Assembly: GCA_963754265.1 (NCBI GenBank) | Contig: CAVWFB010000001.1 | Coordinates: 310,001-374,000 of the forward strand | Length of the DNA: 64,000 nt | Direction of reading: 5' to 3' | Source: AC-32 sp963754265 | Lineage (GTDB): Bacteria; Actinomycetota; Thermoleophilia; Gaiellales; Gaiellaceae | Part shown: positions 16,067 through 24,499 of the stretch, piece by piece | How positions within the stretch are numbered: position 1 is the first letter of the stretch | Layout of the letters: every line of letters begins with the position of its first letter | Made by a program: the position numbers and the translations under genes | Notes under the pieces: model-generated | What the model was told of the DNA's origin: nothing | The model's database searches: none | Seen by the model: the letters and a program-made list of their open reading frames with translations, nothing else

Positions 16067-16602
16067 TCGGCGTCCTCGTCAGCGGCGAGGGGACGAACCT
16101 CCAGGCTCTGATCGACTCGGGGCTCCCAATCACCGGCGTTGCCAGCAACACGCCGGGCGCACGGGCCCTGGAGCGAGCCGAGCGGGCGGGAATCCCGACG
16201 AGCGCCTTCCCGGCCGAGGACTACGCCGACCGGGACGAGCGTGACGAGGCGATGGCGTCCTGGCTCGAGCAGCGGGACGTGCGCCTCGTGGTCTGCGCCG
16301 GCTACATGCACCTGCTGCGCCCCTGCTTCCTGGAGCGCTTTCCCGGCCGCGTCGTCAACACGCACTCGGCGCCGCTACCGGACTTCCCGGGAGCGCGGCC
16401 GATCGAGGACGTGCTCGAGGCCGGAGTGCCGGAGACGGCGGCCACCGTGCACTACGTCGACGAGGGCGTGGACAGCGGCCCCGTGATCGCCGCCGAGCGC
16501 GTGCCCGTCCTGGCGGGCGACGACGCGTCGAGCCTGCGCGCCCGCGTCCAGGCCGTCGAGCACCGCCTTCTGCCCCAGGTCGTCCGCGAGCTGATCTCGT
16601 GA
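16063..16602 (+). CDS. purN: Phosphoribosylglycinamide formyltransferase
   Basis: The 179-residue enzyme transfers a formyl group from 10-formyl-THF to GAR. Signatures are GVLVSGEGTNLQALID at the N-terminus, the catalytic Asn-x-His in VVNTHSAPLPDFPG, and the Asp in VDEGVDSGPVI. Homologues start two or three residues before GVLxSGxGTN, which coincides with CTG 16063 overlapping the purM stop (CTGA); the next in-frame start upstream is GTG 16006, which would add an arginine-rich tail inside purM. The end overlaps purH as GTGA. Confidence 0.92.
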   Translation: MIGVLVSGEGTNLQALIDSGLPITGVASNTPGARALERAERAGIPTSAFPAEDYADRDERDEAMASWLEQRDVRLVVCAGYMHLLRPCFLERFPGRVVNTHSAPLPDFPGARPIEDVLEAGVPETAATVHYVDEGVDSGPVIAAERVPVLAGDDASSLRARVQAVEHRLLPQVVRELIS

Positions 16603-18137
16603 TCGAGCGCGCGCTGATCTCCGTCTACGACAAGGAGGGGCTGGAGCCGTTCGCGCGCGGGCTGGCGCAACTGGGCGTGGAGCTCGTCGCCAGCGGGGGC
16701 ACGGCCGCCTTCCTGCAGAAGGTCGGGATCGCGGTCACGCCGGTCGAGGACCTGACCGAGTCGCCGGAGATGCTCGGCGGCCGCGTCAAGACGCTGCACC
16801 CGCGCATCCACGCGGCGATCCTGGCCCGCCGCGACCGGGCCGACGACCGCGCCGCGCTCGAGGACCACTCGATCGAGCCGATCGACCTCGTCTGCGTCAA
16901 CCTCTACCCGTTCGAGGACGTCGTCTCCCGCCGCGCGGTCGGCGAGGAAGACGCGGTCGAGATGATCGACATCGGCGGGCCGGCGATGCTGCGCGCGGCC
17001 GCGAAGAACTTCGCCCACGTGGCTCCGGTGCCGAGCTCCTCGCGCTACGAGGAGATCCTCGTCGAGCTGCGCGCCCGCAAGGAGCTCTCGCTCGAGACGC
17101 GCCGACGGCTGGCGGCGGAGACCTTCGCGCTCACGGCCGCCTACGAGGCCGCGATCGCAAACTGGTTCACCGCGCCCGAGGCGTTCCCCGAGGCGTTGAT
17201 GCCCGGGTTCACGAAGGAGCTCGAGCTCGCGTACGGCGAGAACCCCCACCAGCGCGGGGCGTACTACTCGGAGCGCGGCGCGCGGCGGCACCTGCTCTCG
17301 ATGGTCGAGCAGCTCCACGGACGGGAGCTCTCGTTCAACAACCTGAACGACCTCTCCGCAGCCCGCCTCGTGGCGCGGGAGTTCGAGCTGCCCTGCTGCG
17401 CGATCGTCAAGCACGCCAACCCTTGCGGCGTGGCCGTGGCCGGCTCGATCGAGCAGGCATACGACCGAGCGCTCGCGTCCGACCCCTTGTCCGCCTACGG
17501 CGGCGTCGTCGTCCTCAACCGGCCGGTCAGCGAAGCCCTCGGGGAGAAGCTGGCGGACCAGTTCATCGAGGTGCTGTTCGCGCCGGGCTACGACGGCACC
17601 GCGCTCGAGCGCTTGAAGGAAAAACCCGCGACGCGGATCCTCGAGGACCGCGAACGCCGGCTCTCGAACCCCGGCGAGCGCGACTACAAGCGCGTGCTCG
17701 GCGGGCTGCTCGTCCAGGAGCGCGACTGGGACATCGACGACCGCGAGGGCATGCAGGTGGTCTGCGGAGCCCCGAGCGAGATGGCCTGGGGCGATCTCCT
17801 CTTCGCTTGGCGGATCTGCAAGCACGCCTCGTCGAACGCGATCGTGCTCGCACACGACCTGCAGACGATCGGGATCGGCGCGGGCCAGATGAGCCGGGTG
17901 GACGCGGTGCGACTCGCGCTCGAGAAGGCGCGCGAGCACGGTCACGACCTGGCCGGGGCGGTGCTGGCCTCGGACGCGTTCTTCCCGTTCGCCGACGGCC
18001 CCCAGCTGGCGCTCGGAGCGGGCGTGACCGGCGTCATCCAGCCGGGCGGCTCCAGGCGCGACGCCGAGGTGGTGGAGGCCGTCGAGCGCGCCGGGGCGAC
18101 CATGATCTTCACGAACCGCCGGCACTTCCGGCACTGA
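16599..18137 (+). CDS. purH: Bifunctional AICAR transformylase / IMP cyclohydrolase
   Basis: The 512-residue protein carries out the last two steps to IMP. The N-terminal IMP cyclohydrolase (MGS-like) domain shows SVYDKEGLEPFARGL and GGRVKTLHPRIHAAIL; the transformylase has the conserved KHANPCGVAVAGS, and ends SDAFFPFADGPQLALGAGV, then QPGGSRRDAEVVEA. GTG 16599 overlaps the purN stop (GTGA) and the stop overlaps the next ATG (TGATG). Confidence 0.96.
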   Translation: MIERALISVYDKEGLEPFARGLAQLGVELVASGGTAAFLQKVGIAVTPVEDLTESPEMLGGRVKTLHPRIHAAILARRDRADDRAALEDHSIEPIDLVCVNLYPFEDVVSRRAVGEEDAVEMIDIGGPAMLRAAAKNFAHVAPVPSSSRYEEILVELRARKELSLETRRRLAAETFALTAAYEAAIANWFTAPEAFPEALMPGFTKELELAYGENPHQRGAYYSERGARRHLLSMVEQLHGRELSFNNLNDLSAARLVAREFELPCCAIVKHANPCGVAVAGSIEQAYDRALASDPLSAYGGVVVLNRPVSEALGEKLADQFIEVLFAPGYDGTALERLKEKPATRILEDRERRLSNPGERDYKRVLGGLLVQERDWDIDDREGMQVVCGAPSEMAWGDLLFAWRICKHASSNAIVLAHDLQTIGIGAGQMSRVDAVRLALEKAREHGHDLAGAVLASDAFFPFADGPQLALGAGVTGVIQPGGSRRDAEVVEAVERAGATMIFTNRRHFRH

Positions 18138-18772
18138 TGGACGACCTCGAGCTGCGGAACCTCGTCTACGAGCGCTTCGTCGAGCTGGGGCGAGCGCCGA
18201 CGATGGCGGAGCTCGGGACGACCGAGTCCGCGCTACGGCGGCTGCACGAGGCGCACATGCTCGTGCTCGAGCCCGACCGCCCCGAGATCCGGATGGTGAT
18301 CCCATTCTCGGCGGTCCCGACCCCGTACCGCGTCGAGGCCGCCGGTCGCTCGTGGTTCGCCAACTGCGCCTGGGACTCCTTCGGGATCCTGGCCGCGTTC
18401 GACGTCGACGGCCACATCTCGAGCTCATGCCCCGACTGTGGCGAGCCGATCGAGATCGACGTCGTCGACCGGCGGCCCGAGCCGGCCGACGACGTCTTCC
18501 ACGTGCTCGTCCCCGCGCGCAGCTGGTGGGACGACATCGTCTTCACCTGAAGCACGATGAACCTCTTCCGGTCGGAAGAGCACGTGGCGCGCTGGCTGGA
18601 GACCGCGGGGCAAACGCCGGGCGCGACGATCAGCTCGGAGAAGCTCTGCGAGCTTGCGCATGCGTGGCACGCAATGCACCTGGCGGCCGACTGGCGGCCG
18701 AGAACGCGCGAGGAGTCGCAGGCGATCCTCGACGGCGCGGGCCTGCGCGGCGAGTTCTGGCAGCTTGGCTAG
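18137..18772 (+). CDS. MerB-like (alkylmercury lyase family) protein with in-frame TGA, candidate selenoprotein
   Basis: Read through one TGA (18548-18550), this frame gives a 211-residue protein, the same length as E. coli MerB (212). Residues 10-45 form an HTH-like segment (FVELGRAPTMAELG); IPFSAVPTPYRV and NCAWDSFGI (Cys77, Asp80) match MerB Cys96-x-x-Asp99; SCPDCGEP follows. The TGA is residue 138, preceded by WWDDIVFT and followed in frame by STMNLFRSEEHVARW, aligning with SFCCHVHFFAS of MerB, so TGA stands at catalytic Cys159. A 7-bp hairpin follows 12 nt later. Seen: the frame continuity and hairpin. Inferred: selenocysteine insertion. Alternatives: a Cys-to-stop mutation or base error, or two genes (18137-18550 and 18557-18772). 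It is last in the purMNH operon. Real organomercurial cleavage is not proven. Confidence 0.75.
18563..18580 (+). promoter_or_regulatory. Candidate bacterial SECIS hairpin (MerB-like gene)
   Basis: CTCTTCC pairs perfectly with GGAAGAG around a GGTC tetraloop. The loop starts 20 nt after the TGA at 18548-18550, within the range known for bacterial SECIS elements, and the first loop bases are GG followed by T, as in the GGUCU loop of E. coli fdhF that SelB recognises. The stem also encodes LFRSEE, so chance pairing is possible. Confidence 0.55.
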
Positions 18773-21147
18773 CCGCGATCGACGGTGAGCTCGATCCGGC
18801 CGGTAAGCCCGGAGAGGTCGATGGTTCCGGAGGCGGGGTCGAAGCGGTCGAAGGGCTTGCCCGCGACGGAGACGCCCGTGATGCGCTGTCCGTCCGGGAG
18901 CCGTAGGCGGAGCCGCAGCGCACTCGGTGGGGAGCGGCGCGGGACCTTCACCCACGCGTGGATGGTGCGCTGCCGCGCGTCGATCGCATACGAGAGGAAG
19001 CCGAAGCTCGTCGGAGCGCGGCGCACGACGATCCGGCCCGACCGCAGCCAGGCGCGTGGAGTCGCGTACGCGAGCTCCAGGCCGCGAGGGATGCCGAGCT
19101 CGTCGGTCGTCTCGTGCACCAGGGTCAGCCGCAGCGTCTCGAGGAAGAAGGCGTTGCTGCCGCTGTTCGGGGGCCGGTGCATGTACCGGTAGTACTGGCG
19201 GGGCGCCGTGGCGATCGTCGAGCCCTCGCCCGCGACGTAGGTGCCCGGGGTCATTCCGGCCCCGAGCTTCCCGTAGAGGCTGAGGTCGAGCTGATCCGGC
19301 CGGTCGTTGTCGGCCAGGAAGCGGGCGACGCCCGTCCCGTAGACGTCGTCGGAGCCGGGTAGCTGGTAGCCGGGGTTGCGAACGCCCGTATGCGGCTGGA
19401 AGCGGACGAGGCCAAGGAAGCGAGAGCCGTGGTTCAGCATGTACTGGAGCAGGCCCACGGCCTCCGGGCTCCCGGGCCGGAAGAACCCCGAGGCCAGCAC
19501 GTACGGCATGACGAGGTTCCAGTAGCTGCCCCGCTTCCACGCCGTGAGGGAGTCGAAGGGCTTCTCCGCGCTGTCGAGGAGCGAGATCGGAACGAACAGC
19601 GAGCCGTCCGTCAGCCGCGTCTCCGACGAGCGCACCGCCGCCCGGAGGCCGGCATCGAGCCGCGAGGCGAGCTCCGCCGACTTGACGGCGAGCAGCGGGT
19701 GCCCCGTCTGCTCCCACGTAGGCGCCATCGCGCGCATGCCCTGAAGCGCCAGGGCCTGGGCGTGCAGGCCGTAGACCGGCTGGACGATGTCGGCGCCGTA
19801 GCGCTCCTTTCCGAGGAGGCCGTACGGGCTCGCGTCGAGCTGGTGCTCGAAGGCCGTCAGGTAGCGCCTGAAGAGGGGCGTGACGCGGTTGATGTAACCG
19901 CGATCGCGGAAGCGCCGGTAGAAGTGCGCGGCGGCGGCCATCCTCTCGCCGGCCGCCCGGTTCGGGAAGTAGCTGTGCGAGTGCAGTGAGGCCCCGAGGA
20001 TGGCCCGCTCGATCCCGCGGAAGCCGTAGTCGCCCATCACCTCGGCTACGTCGATGAGCTCCCAGGAAAACCGCTCATAGGAATTGCCGAGGCTGTAGCG
20101 CCACGACATGAGCATGTTCTGGATCAGGAGGTTGCGCTCGGCGTTCATGACCCGCCTCTCGGGGACCCGGAACGTCGCCGCGCCGGCGACGCGGCGCGCC
20201 CAATACGTGCTCACCGACCGCCTCGCCCGCTTGTAGGTCGCGCTCCCAAGCTGGAACGGTTGAGGTCGCACGGGCCGGTCGAGCCAGGCCACGTAGACCG
20301 TGCGCGGCCTCTTCCGTTTCGTGGCGTAGACGAGCGATGAGCGCCGCAGCGTTCCGCCCGGGCTGAAGACGAGGCGCGCACGCGCGCCCCGCCCGAGGCC
20401 GCCCGAGGGCGTGAAGCGGACATATGCCCTCCGCACCTCCGAGCGGCGCGGATCGATGTGGAGCCGCACGAAGCTGACGAGCGCCCGCGTGCGCGGGAGG
20501 CGCGTGGCGAAGGACTCCTGCCGGTAGCGAACGCCGTCCGCGTCGACGTAGCTCGTCTCGAGGATCGGCAGATAGCCGCCGCGCAGATGCGGCTGTGCTA
20601 GCCGCGCCAGGCACGACCCGTAGCGCTCGTGTCCACTCGCGCCGACGTCGAGCGAGAGCCGCGGGCCGCTCGCCAGGCGCGAGACGATCTGGCTTCCGTC
20701 GGCGACGTGCAGCTGCACCCTGCTCGCTCCGTTCGACCCGCTCGGGACGCCGAACGGGAGGTAGTACACACCCGAGTCGGTGAGCCGGCTGGGGCCGAGC
20801 CCTGCGGGCCTGCCCACGAGCATCAAGGGGTGGAGGTAGCGTCGAACGCCGGCGTAGGTAGGCCCATCCGGGGAGCGGAGCAGCTCGTTTCCCCAGACGT
20901 CCTGGTGCGCGGCGAGCGTCTCGTTCACTCCGTCCATGTAGGCGGCGTCGGCCTTCCGCTTCGCACAGAGCGGGCCGCCGCCGGCCTCGACGCTCACGGC
21001 TGCGGCCGTCCCGGCGAGCGCAACCAGCAGAACGAGGAGCCCGAGACGCGCAGCCGTCCGGGCTGCCGAGTGGCGGCCCAGGCAGCGCGAAAGTCCCGGC
21101 GCGTCGATCTCACGCTCCCCGCGGTAGCTCGGCACGAGCGGGATCAT
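18769..21147 (-). CDS. Secreted six-hairpin glycosidase-like protein
   Basis: The 792-residue protein has an N-terminal membrane-targeting segment (ARLGLLVLLVALAGTAAAVS, about residues 34-53). The body resembles (alpha/alpha)6-barrel glycosidases or glycosyltransferase-like proteins: an N-terminal beta domain, then helices such as RNLLIQNMLMSWRYSLGN and SYERFSWELIDVAEVMGDYG, and a C-terminal beta domain (GLTGRIELTVDRG). I cannot identify the catalytic acid with confidence. It probably acts on an extracellular polysaccharide. ATG 21147 is selected as the first Met before the signal; a longer frame reaches 21300 but adds an unlikely charged leader. Its stop interlocks with that of the MerB-like gene in CTAG. 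Confidence 0.72.
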   Translation of the reverse strand: MIPLVPSYRGEREIDAPGLSRCLGRHSAARTAARLGLLVLLVALAGTAAAVSVEAGGGPLCAKRKADAAYMDGVNETLAAHQDVWGNELLRSPDGPTYAGVRRYLHPLMLVGRPAGLGPSRLTDSGVYYLPFGVPSGSNGASRVQLHVADGSQIVSRLASGPRLSLDVGASGHERYGSCLARLAQPHLRGGYLPILETSYVDADGVRYRQESFATRLPRTRALVSFVRLHIDPRRSEVRRAYVRFTPSGGLGRGARARLVFSPGGTLRRSSLVYATKRKRPRTVYVAWLDRPVRPQPFQLGSATYKRARRSVSTYWARRVAGAATFRVPERRVMNAERNLLIQNMLMSWRYSLGNSYERFSWELIDVAEVMGDYGFRGIERAILGASLHSHSYFPNRAAGERMAAAAHFYRRFRDRGYINRVTPLFRRYLTAFEHQLDASPYGLLGKERYGADIVQPVYGLHAQALALQGMRAMAPTWEQTGHPLLAVKSAELASRLDAGLRAAVRSSETRLTDGSLFVPISLLDSAEKPFDSLTAWKRGSYWNLVMPYVLASGFFRPGSPEAVGLLQYMLNHGSRFLGLVRFQPHTGVRNPGYQLPGSDDVYGTGVARFLADNDRPDQLDLSLYGKLGAGMTPGTYVAGEGSTIATAPRQYYRYMHRPPNSGSNAFFLETLRLTLVHETTDELGIPRGLELAYATPRAWLRSGRIVVRRAPTSFGFLSYAIDARQRTIHAWVKVPRRSPPSALRLRLRLPDGQRITGVSVAGKPFDRFDPASGTIDLSGLTGRIELTVDRG

Positions 21148-21284
21148 CTTCGAAATCGCGCCGCGTCGCCAAGAGGCCTGCGACCGGCCCACGGCGCCTT
21201 TCCCCTGTTGGACCCCGTTTCCCCCGGGGGACCCCCGCGTCCTTTCCCCCGCATCGAGCGTAGCGACCGCAGGCGCGCGAGTGG

Positions 21285-21300
21285 GTGACGCCTTTGTCAC
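21285..21300. promoter_or_regulatory. Inverted repeat in divergent region before DHA2 exporter
   Basis: GTGAC and GTCAC are separated by 6 nt. The repeat lies in the 255-bp region between the glycosidase-like gene (minus) and the exporter (plus), just upstream of a -10-like TACCCT (21311-21316). It could be an operator for the exporter; no regulator gene is adjacent. Confidence 0.3.
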
Positions 21301-21402
21301 GAAACGGCGCTACCCTCCCGCGAGCGTTGGCTGCCGTCGGGCCACCGGAAATGCACCGGCGGCGCTCGTCGTTCCCCAGTGCACCGACCGAAGGGAGGGC
21401 AG

Positions 21403-22851
21403 ATGTCACCTGGATCCGACCGCCGCTGGCTGATCCTCGCGATCGTCGGCGCCGCGTTCTTCATGACCGTCCTCGACGTCGCGATCGTGAACGTCGCTAT
21501 CCCGTCGATCCAGACCGACCTGAACGTCACCGAGACGACGGTCCAATGGGTGCTGATCGCCTACGCGATCACGTTCGGCGGCTTCCTCTTGCTTGGCGGC
21601 CGGATGGCCGACCTGCTCGGCCGCAAGCGGATCTTCCTCGTCGGGCTCGTCCTCTTCACAGTCGCCTCGCTCGTCTGCGGGTTGGCCAACAACATCTCGG
21701 TGCTGATCGGCGCGCGCGCCGTCCAGGGCGTCGGTGCGGCGATCATCTCGCCCGCCGCCCTTTCGATCGTGACGACCACCTTCGAGGAAGGCGCGGAGCG
21801 GAACAAGGCGCTCGGGATCTGGGGCGCCCTGGGCGGTTCGGGCGCCGCCGCGGGCGTGCTCATCGGCGGGATCCTGACCCAGTATCTCGGCTGGGAGTGG
21901 ATCTTCTTCGTCAACGTCCCGGTCGGTGCGCTCGTGTTCGCGCTGGCGCTGCCGTTCGTCCCCGAGAGCCGTGCCGAGCTGGGTCATCACCGTTTCGACG
22001 TGGCCGGCGCCGTCACCGTCACCGGCGGGCTGGCGCTGCTGGTGTACGCGATCTCGAAGGCGCCCGACGTCGGCTGGGGGTCGGCGCAGACGATCCTGCT
22101 GCTGCTCGCCTCGATCGCGATCCTGGCGGTCTTCGTCCTGATCGAGCGGCGCTCGAGCGCGCCGCTGGTGCCGTTCCGTATCTTCCAGATTCGGCCGGTG
22201 CTCGGCGCAAACGTCGTCGGCTTCCTCCTCGGTGCCGTGATCTTCGCGAACTTCCTCGTGTTGACCCTCTACGTCCAGCAGGTACTCGGCTGGTCGGCGG
22301 TCAAGACCGGAGTCACGTTCCTCGCGACCGCGGGGACGGTCGTCATCTGGGCCGGTGTCGCCCAGGCGCTGACGACGCGCTACGGCCCGCGGCCGGTGAT
22401 CACGATGGGAATGCTGATCCTGGCCGCCGCCATGGCCTGGTACACCCAGCTCCCGGTCGACGGCCACTTCTGGCCCGACCTGCTGCCGCCCTACCTGATC
22501 TTCGCGCTCGGCCTGGCGTTCGGGTTCGTCCCGGTGACGATCGCTGCGCTCTCACAGGTCGCGCCGTCGGACGCCGGGCTCGCCTCGGGACTGATCAACA
22601 CGAGCCAGCAGATCGGTGGTGCGATCGGCGTCGCCATCGCCTCGACGGTCTTCACCTCGTACGTCAACTCGAACCTGCAGCCGACGTTGCGAAGCGGCGG
22701 CAGCGCCGCGCAGGTGATCACGACCGGGTACCAGCACGCCTTCTGGGCCCTGATCGCAATTGCCCTGCTCGGCGCGGTGTTCGCGTTCGTGCTGCTGCGG
22801 GGGACGAAGGTCGAGGCTCCCGAGAGCCAGCCCGTCCAGACCGCGGCCTGA
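21403..22851 (+). CDS. DHA2-family MFS exporter (EmrB/QacA type)
   Basis: The 482-residue, 14-helix transporter shows the family motifs: FMTVLDVAIVNVAIPSIQ in helix 1, LGGRMADLLGRKRIF (motif A) and GALGGSGAAAGVLIGGIL (motif C). Such proteins expel drugs by proton antiport. ATG 21403 has a strong ribosome-binding site, GGGAGGG, 6 nt upstream, unlike the leaderless genes around it. A possible operator lies further upstream. Confidence 0.93.
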   Translation: MSPGSDRRWLILAIVGAAFFMTVLDVAIVNVAIPSIQTDLNVTETTVQWVLIAYAITFGGFLLLGGRMADLLGRKRIFLVGLVLFTVASLVCGLANNISVLIGARAVQGVGAAIISPAALSIVTTTFEEGAERNKALGIWGALGGSGAAAGVLIGGILTQYLGWEWIFFVNVPVGALVFALALPFVPESRAELGHHRFDVAGAVTVTGGLALLVYAISKAPDVGWGSAQTILLLLASIAILAVFVLIERRSSAPLVPFRIFQIRPVLGANVVGFLLGAVIFANFLVLTLYVQQVLGWSAVKTGVTFLATAGTVVIWAGVAQALTTRYGPRPVITMGMLILAAAMAWYTQLPVDGHFWPDLLPPYLIFALGLAFGFVPVTIAALSQVAPSDAGLASGLINTSQQIGGAIGVAIASTVFTSYVNSNLQPTLRSGGSAAQVITTGYQHAFWALIAIALLGAVFAFVLLRGTKVEAPESQPVQTAA

Positions 22852-22852
22852 G

Positions 22853-22858
22853 TACGCT
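22853..22858 (+). promoter_or_regulatory. -10 hexamer, leaderless start of cystathionine beta-synthase
   Basis: TACGCT is separated by 8 nt from ATG 22867 and begins 2 nt after the exporter stop. The same TACGCT-CGCGCGATG arrangement occurs at 2830. Confidence 0.45.
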
Positions 22859-22866
22859 TTCGCGCG

Positions 22867-23592
22867 ATGGCCCGCGAGTACCCGACGCTGCTCGAGCTGG
22901 TCGGCAACACCCCGCTCGTTCGGCTCCAGAACGTCGTTCCCGAAGGCGCGGCGACCGTCCTCGCCAAGCTCGAGTTCCTCAACCCGGGCGGCTCGATCAA
23001 GGACCGGATCGCGATCACGATGATCGACGCGGCCGAGCGCCAGGGGAAGCTGAAACCCGGCGGCACGATCGTCGAGCCGACCTCCGGGAACACGGGCACC
23101 GGCCTCGCGATCGTCGCGGCGCTGCGCGGCTACCGCTGCATCTTCACGATGCCCGACAAGATGAGCCGCGAGAAGATCTCGCTCCTGAAGGCCTTCGGCG
23201 CCGAGGTGATCGTCTGCCCGTACGCCGTCGAGCCGGAATCGCCCGAGAGCTACTACTCGGTCTCCGACCGGCTGGCCGAGGAGATCCCCGGGGCGTACAA
23301 GCCCGACCAGTACCGCAACCCGGCCAACCCGCGCTCCCACTACGAGACGACCGGCCCCGAGATCTGGGAGCAGACAGGCGGCGAGCTCGCCGCGCTCGTG
23401 ATCGCCGTCGGGACCGGCGGAACCGTGACCGGCACGGCCCGCTACCTGAAGGAGCAGAGCACCGACGTGCAGATCGTCGGCGCCGACCCCGAGGGCTCGA
23501 TCTACACCTCGGGCCCCGACAAGCAGCACCCGTACCTGGTCGAGGGCATCGGCGAGGACTTCTACCCCGAGACCTTCGACCCGTCGGAGTGA
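22867..23592 (+). CDS. Cystathionine beta-synthase, N-terminal part (split by frameshift)
   Basis: This 241-residue part carries most of the PLP fold-type II catalytic domain: the PLP lysine Lys45 in NPGGSIKDRI, the substrate loop TSGNTGTGL and the cofactor glycine loop GTGGTVTGT. It condenses serine with homocysteine. The frame ends at FYPETFDPSE, where homologues continue with VIDRW; that sequence follows in another frame starting at GTG 23589, overlapping this stop as GTGA. Restoring one G (GAGGTG for GAGTG) joins both halves. Either a one-base deletion (assembly or real) or a translationally coupled split gene explains this. Confidence 0.85.
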   Translation: MAREYPTLLELVGNTPLVRLQNVVPEGAATVLAKLEFLNPGGSIKDRIAITMIDAAERQGKLKPGGTIVEPTSGNTGTGLAIVAALRGYRCIFTMPDKMSREKISLLKAFGAEVIVCPYAVEPESPESYYSVSDRLAEEIPGAYKPDQYRNPANPRSHYETTGPEIWEQTGGELAALVIAVGTGGTVTGTARYLKEQSTDVQIVGADPEGSIYTSGPDKQHPYLVEGIGEDFYPETFDPSE

Positions 23593-24272
23593 TCGACCGC
23601 TGGATGACCGTCTCCGACCGCGACTCGTTCCTGACCGCCCGTCGGTTGGCGCGCGAGGAGGGGCTGCTCGTCGGCGGCTCCGGCGGAACCGCGGCCTGGG
23701 CGGCGCTCGAGATCGCGAAAGAGCTCGGGCCGGGCAAGACCGTGGTCACGCTCTTCCCCGACGGCGGCCGCGCCTACCTGTCGAAGTTCTTCGACGACAA
23801 CTACCTGATCGAGCTCGGGTTCCTCGAGCGCCACGAGCCGCCCGCCAGGGTGGCCGAGGTGCTCTTCTTCAAGCACCAGGACGCGCCCGAGCTGCCGGAG
23901 CTCGTCACGATCGAGTCGCACCAGAAGGTCGGCCAGGCGATCGACTTGATGCAGCGGTACTCGATCTCGCAGCTGCCCGTGATGCGCCACGGCTCGGCCG
24001 GCTCGCTGGCGGACGTGGTGGGCTCGCTGCAGGAGCGCGGCCTCCTCGACCTGATCTTCCGCAACCCGGACTCGCTCGACGAGGAGGTTGCCGCCGCGAT
24101 GCAGCCACCGCTCGTGGCCGTCGAGGCGGGAGAGTCGGTGGACGAGGTCTTCAGCGCCTTGACCGGCGGCAGCCCGGCGGTCGTGGTCGCGACGGACGGG
24201 AAGCCCACCGGGATGCTGACCCGCTCCGACCTGCTCGAGTACCTCGCGCACGGGCGGAGGAACTCCGGATGA
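23589..24272 (+). CDS. Cystathionine beta-synthase, C-terminal part with two CBS domains
   Basis: This 227-residue part begins VIDRWMTVSDRDSFLTARRL, the direct continuation of the catalytic domain, and includes LLVGGSGGTAAWAALEIAKE and VTLFPDGGRAYLSKFF. Two regulatory CBS motifs follow (VGQAIDLMQRYSISQLPV and SVDEVFSALTGGSPAVVVA). Alone it lacks the PLP lysine, so function requires the upstream half. The ATGA overlap with bolA places the gene in a sulfur/Fe-S operon. Confidence 0.82.
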   Translation: MIDRWMTVSDRDSFLTARRLAREEGLLVGGSGGTAAWAALEIAKELGPGKTVVTLFPDGGRAYLSKFFDDNYLIELGFLERHEPPARVAEVLFFKHQDAPELPELVTIESHQKVGQAIDLMQRYSISQLPVMRHGSAGSLADVVGSLQERGLLDLIFRNPDSLDEEVAAAMQPPLVAVEAGESVDEVFSALTGGSPAVVVATDGKPTGMLTRSDLLEYLAHGRRNSG

Positions 24273-24499
24273 CCGAGCGGCTCGAAAGCCTGCTCCGCGA
24301 TGCGTTTCCCGACGCCGAGGAGCTCTCGGTGGCCGACCGAACCGGCGGCGGAGATCACTTCCAGGTGACCCTCGCGAGCACGCGCTTCGACGGGCTCTCG
24401 CTGGTCGAGCAGCACCGGCTCGTCTACGACGCCCTCGCAGCCCCGCTCGCGGATGGCACCATTCACGAGTTGAGGATCAAGACGAGAGGAGCAGGGTGA
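24269..24499 (+). CDS. BolA family protein
   Basis: The 76-residue protein is a compact BolA domain (ERLESLLRDAFPDAEELSVA, then HFQVTLASTRFDGLSLVEQH and HELRIKTRGAG) with the FDGLSLVEQHR helix typical of the family. BolA proteins pair with CGFS-type monothiol glutaredoxins to carry or sense [2Fe-2S] clusters, and the next gene is such a glutaredoxin. Both boundaries overlap neighbours by 4 nt (ATGA before, GTGA after). Confidence 0.92.
   Translation: MTERLESLLRDAFPDAEELSVADRTGGGDHFQVTLASTRFDGLSLVEQHRLVYDALAAPLADGTIHELRIKTRGAG

Noticed and set aside
21285..24272. A 995-codon open frame across the exporter and cystathionine beta-synthase
   Set aside because: Up to 23588 it is a third-frame shadow full of Arg and Pro; only its end (from 23589) is real protein.
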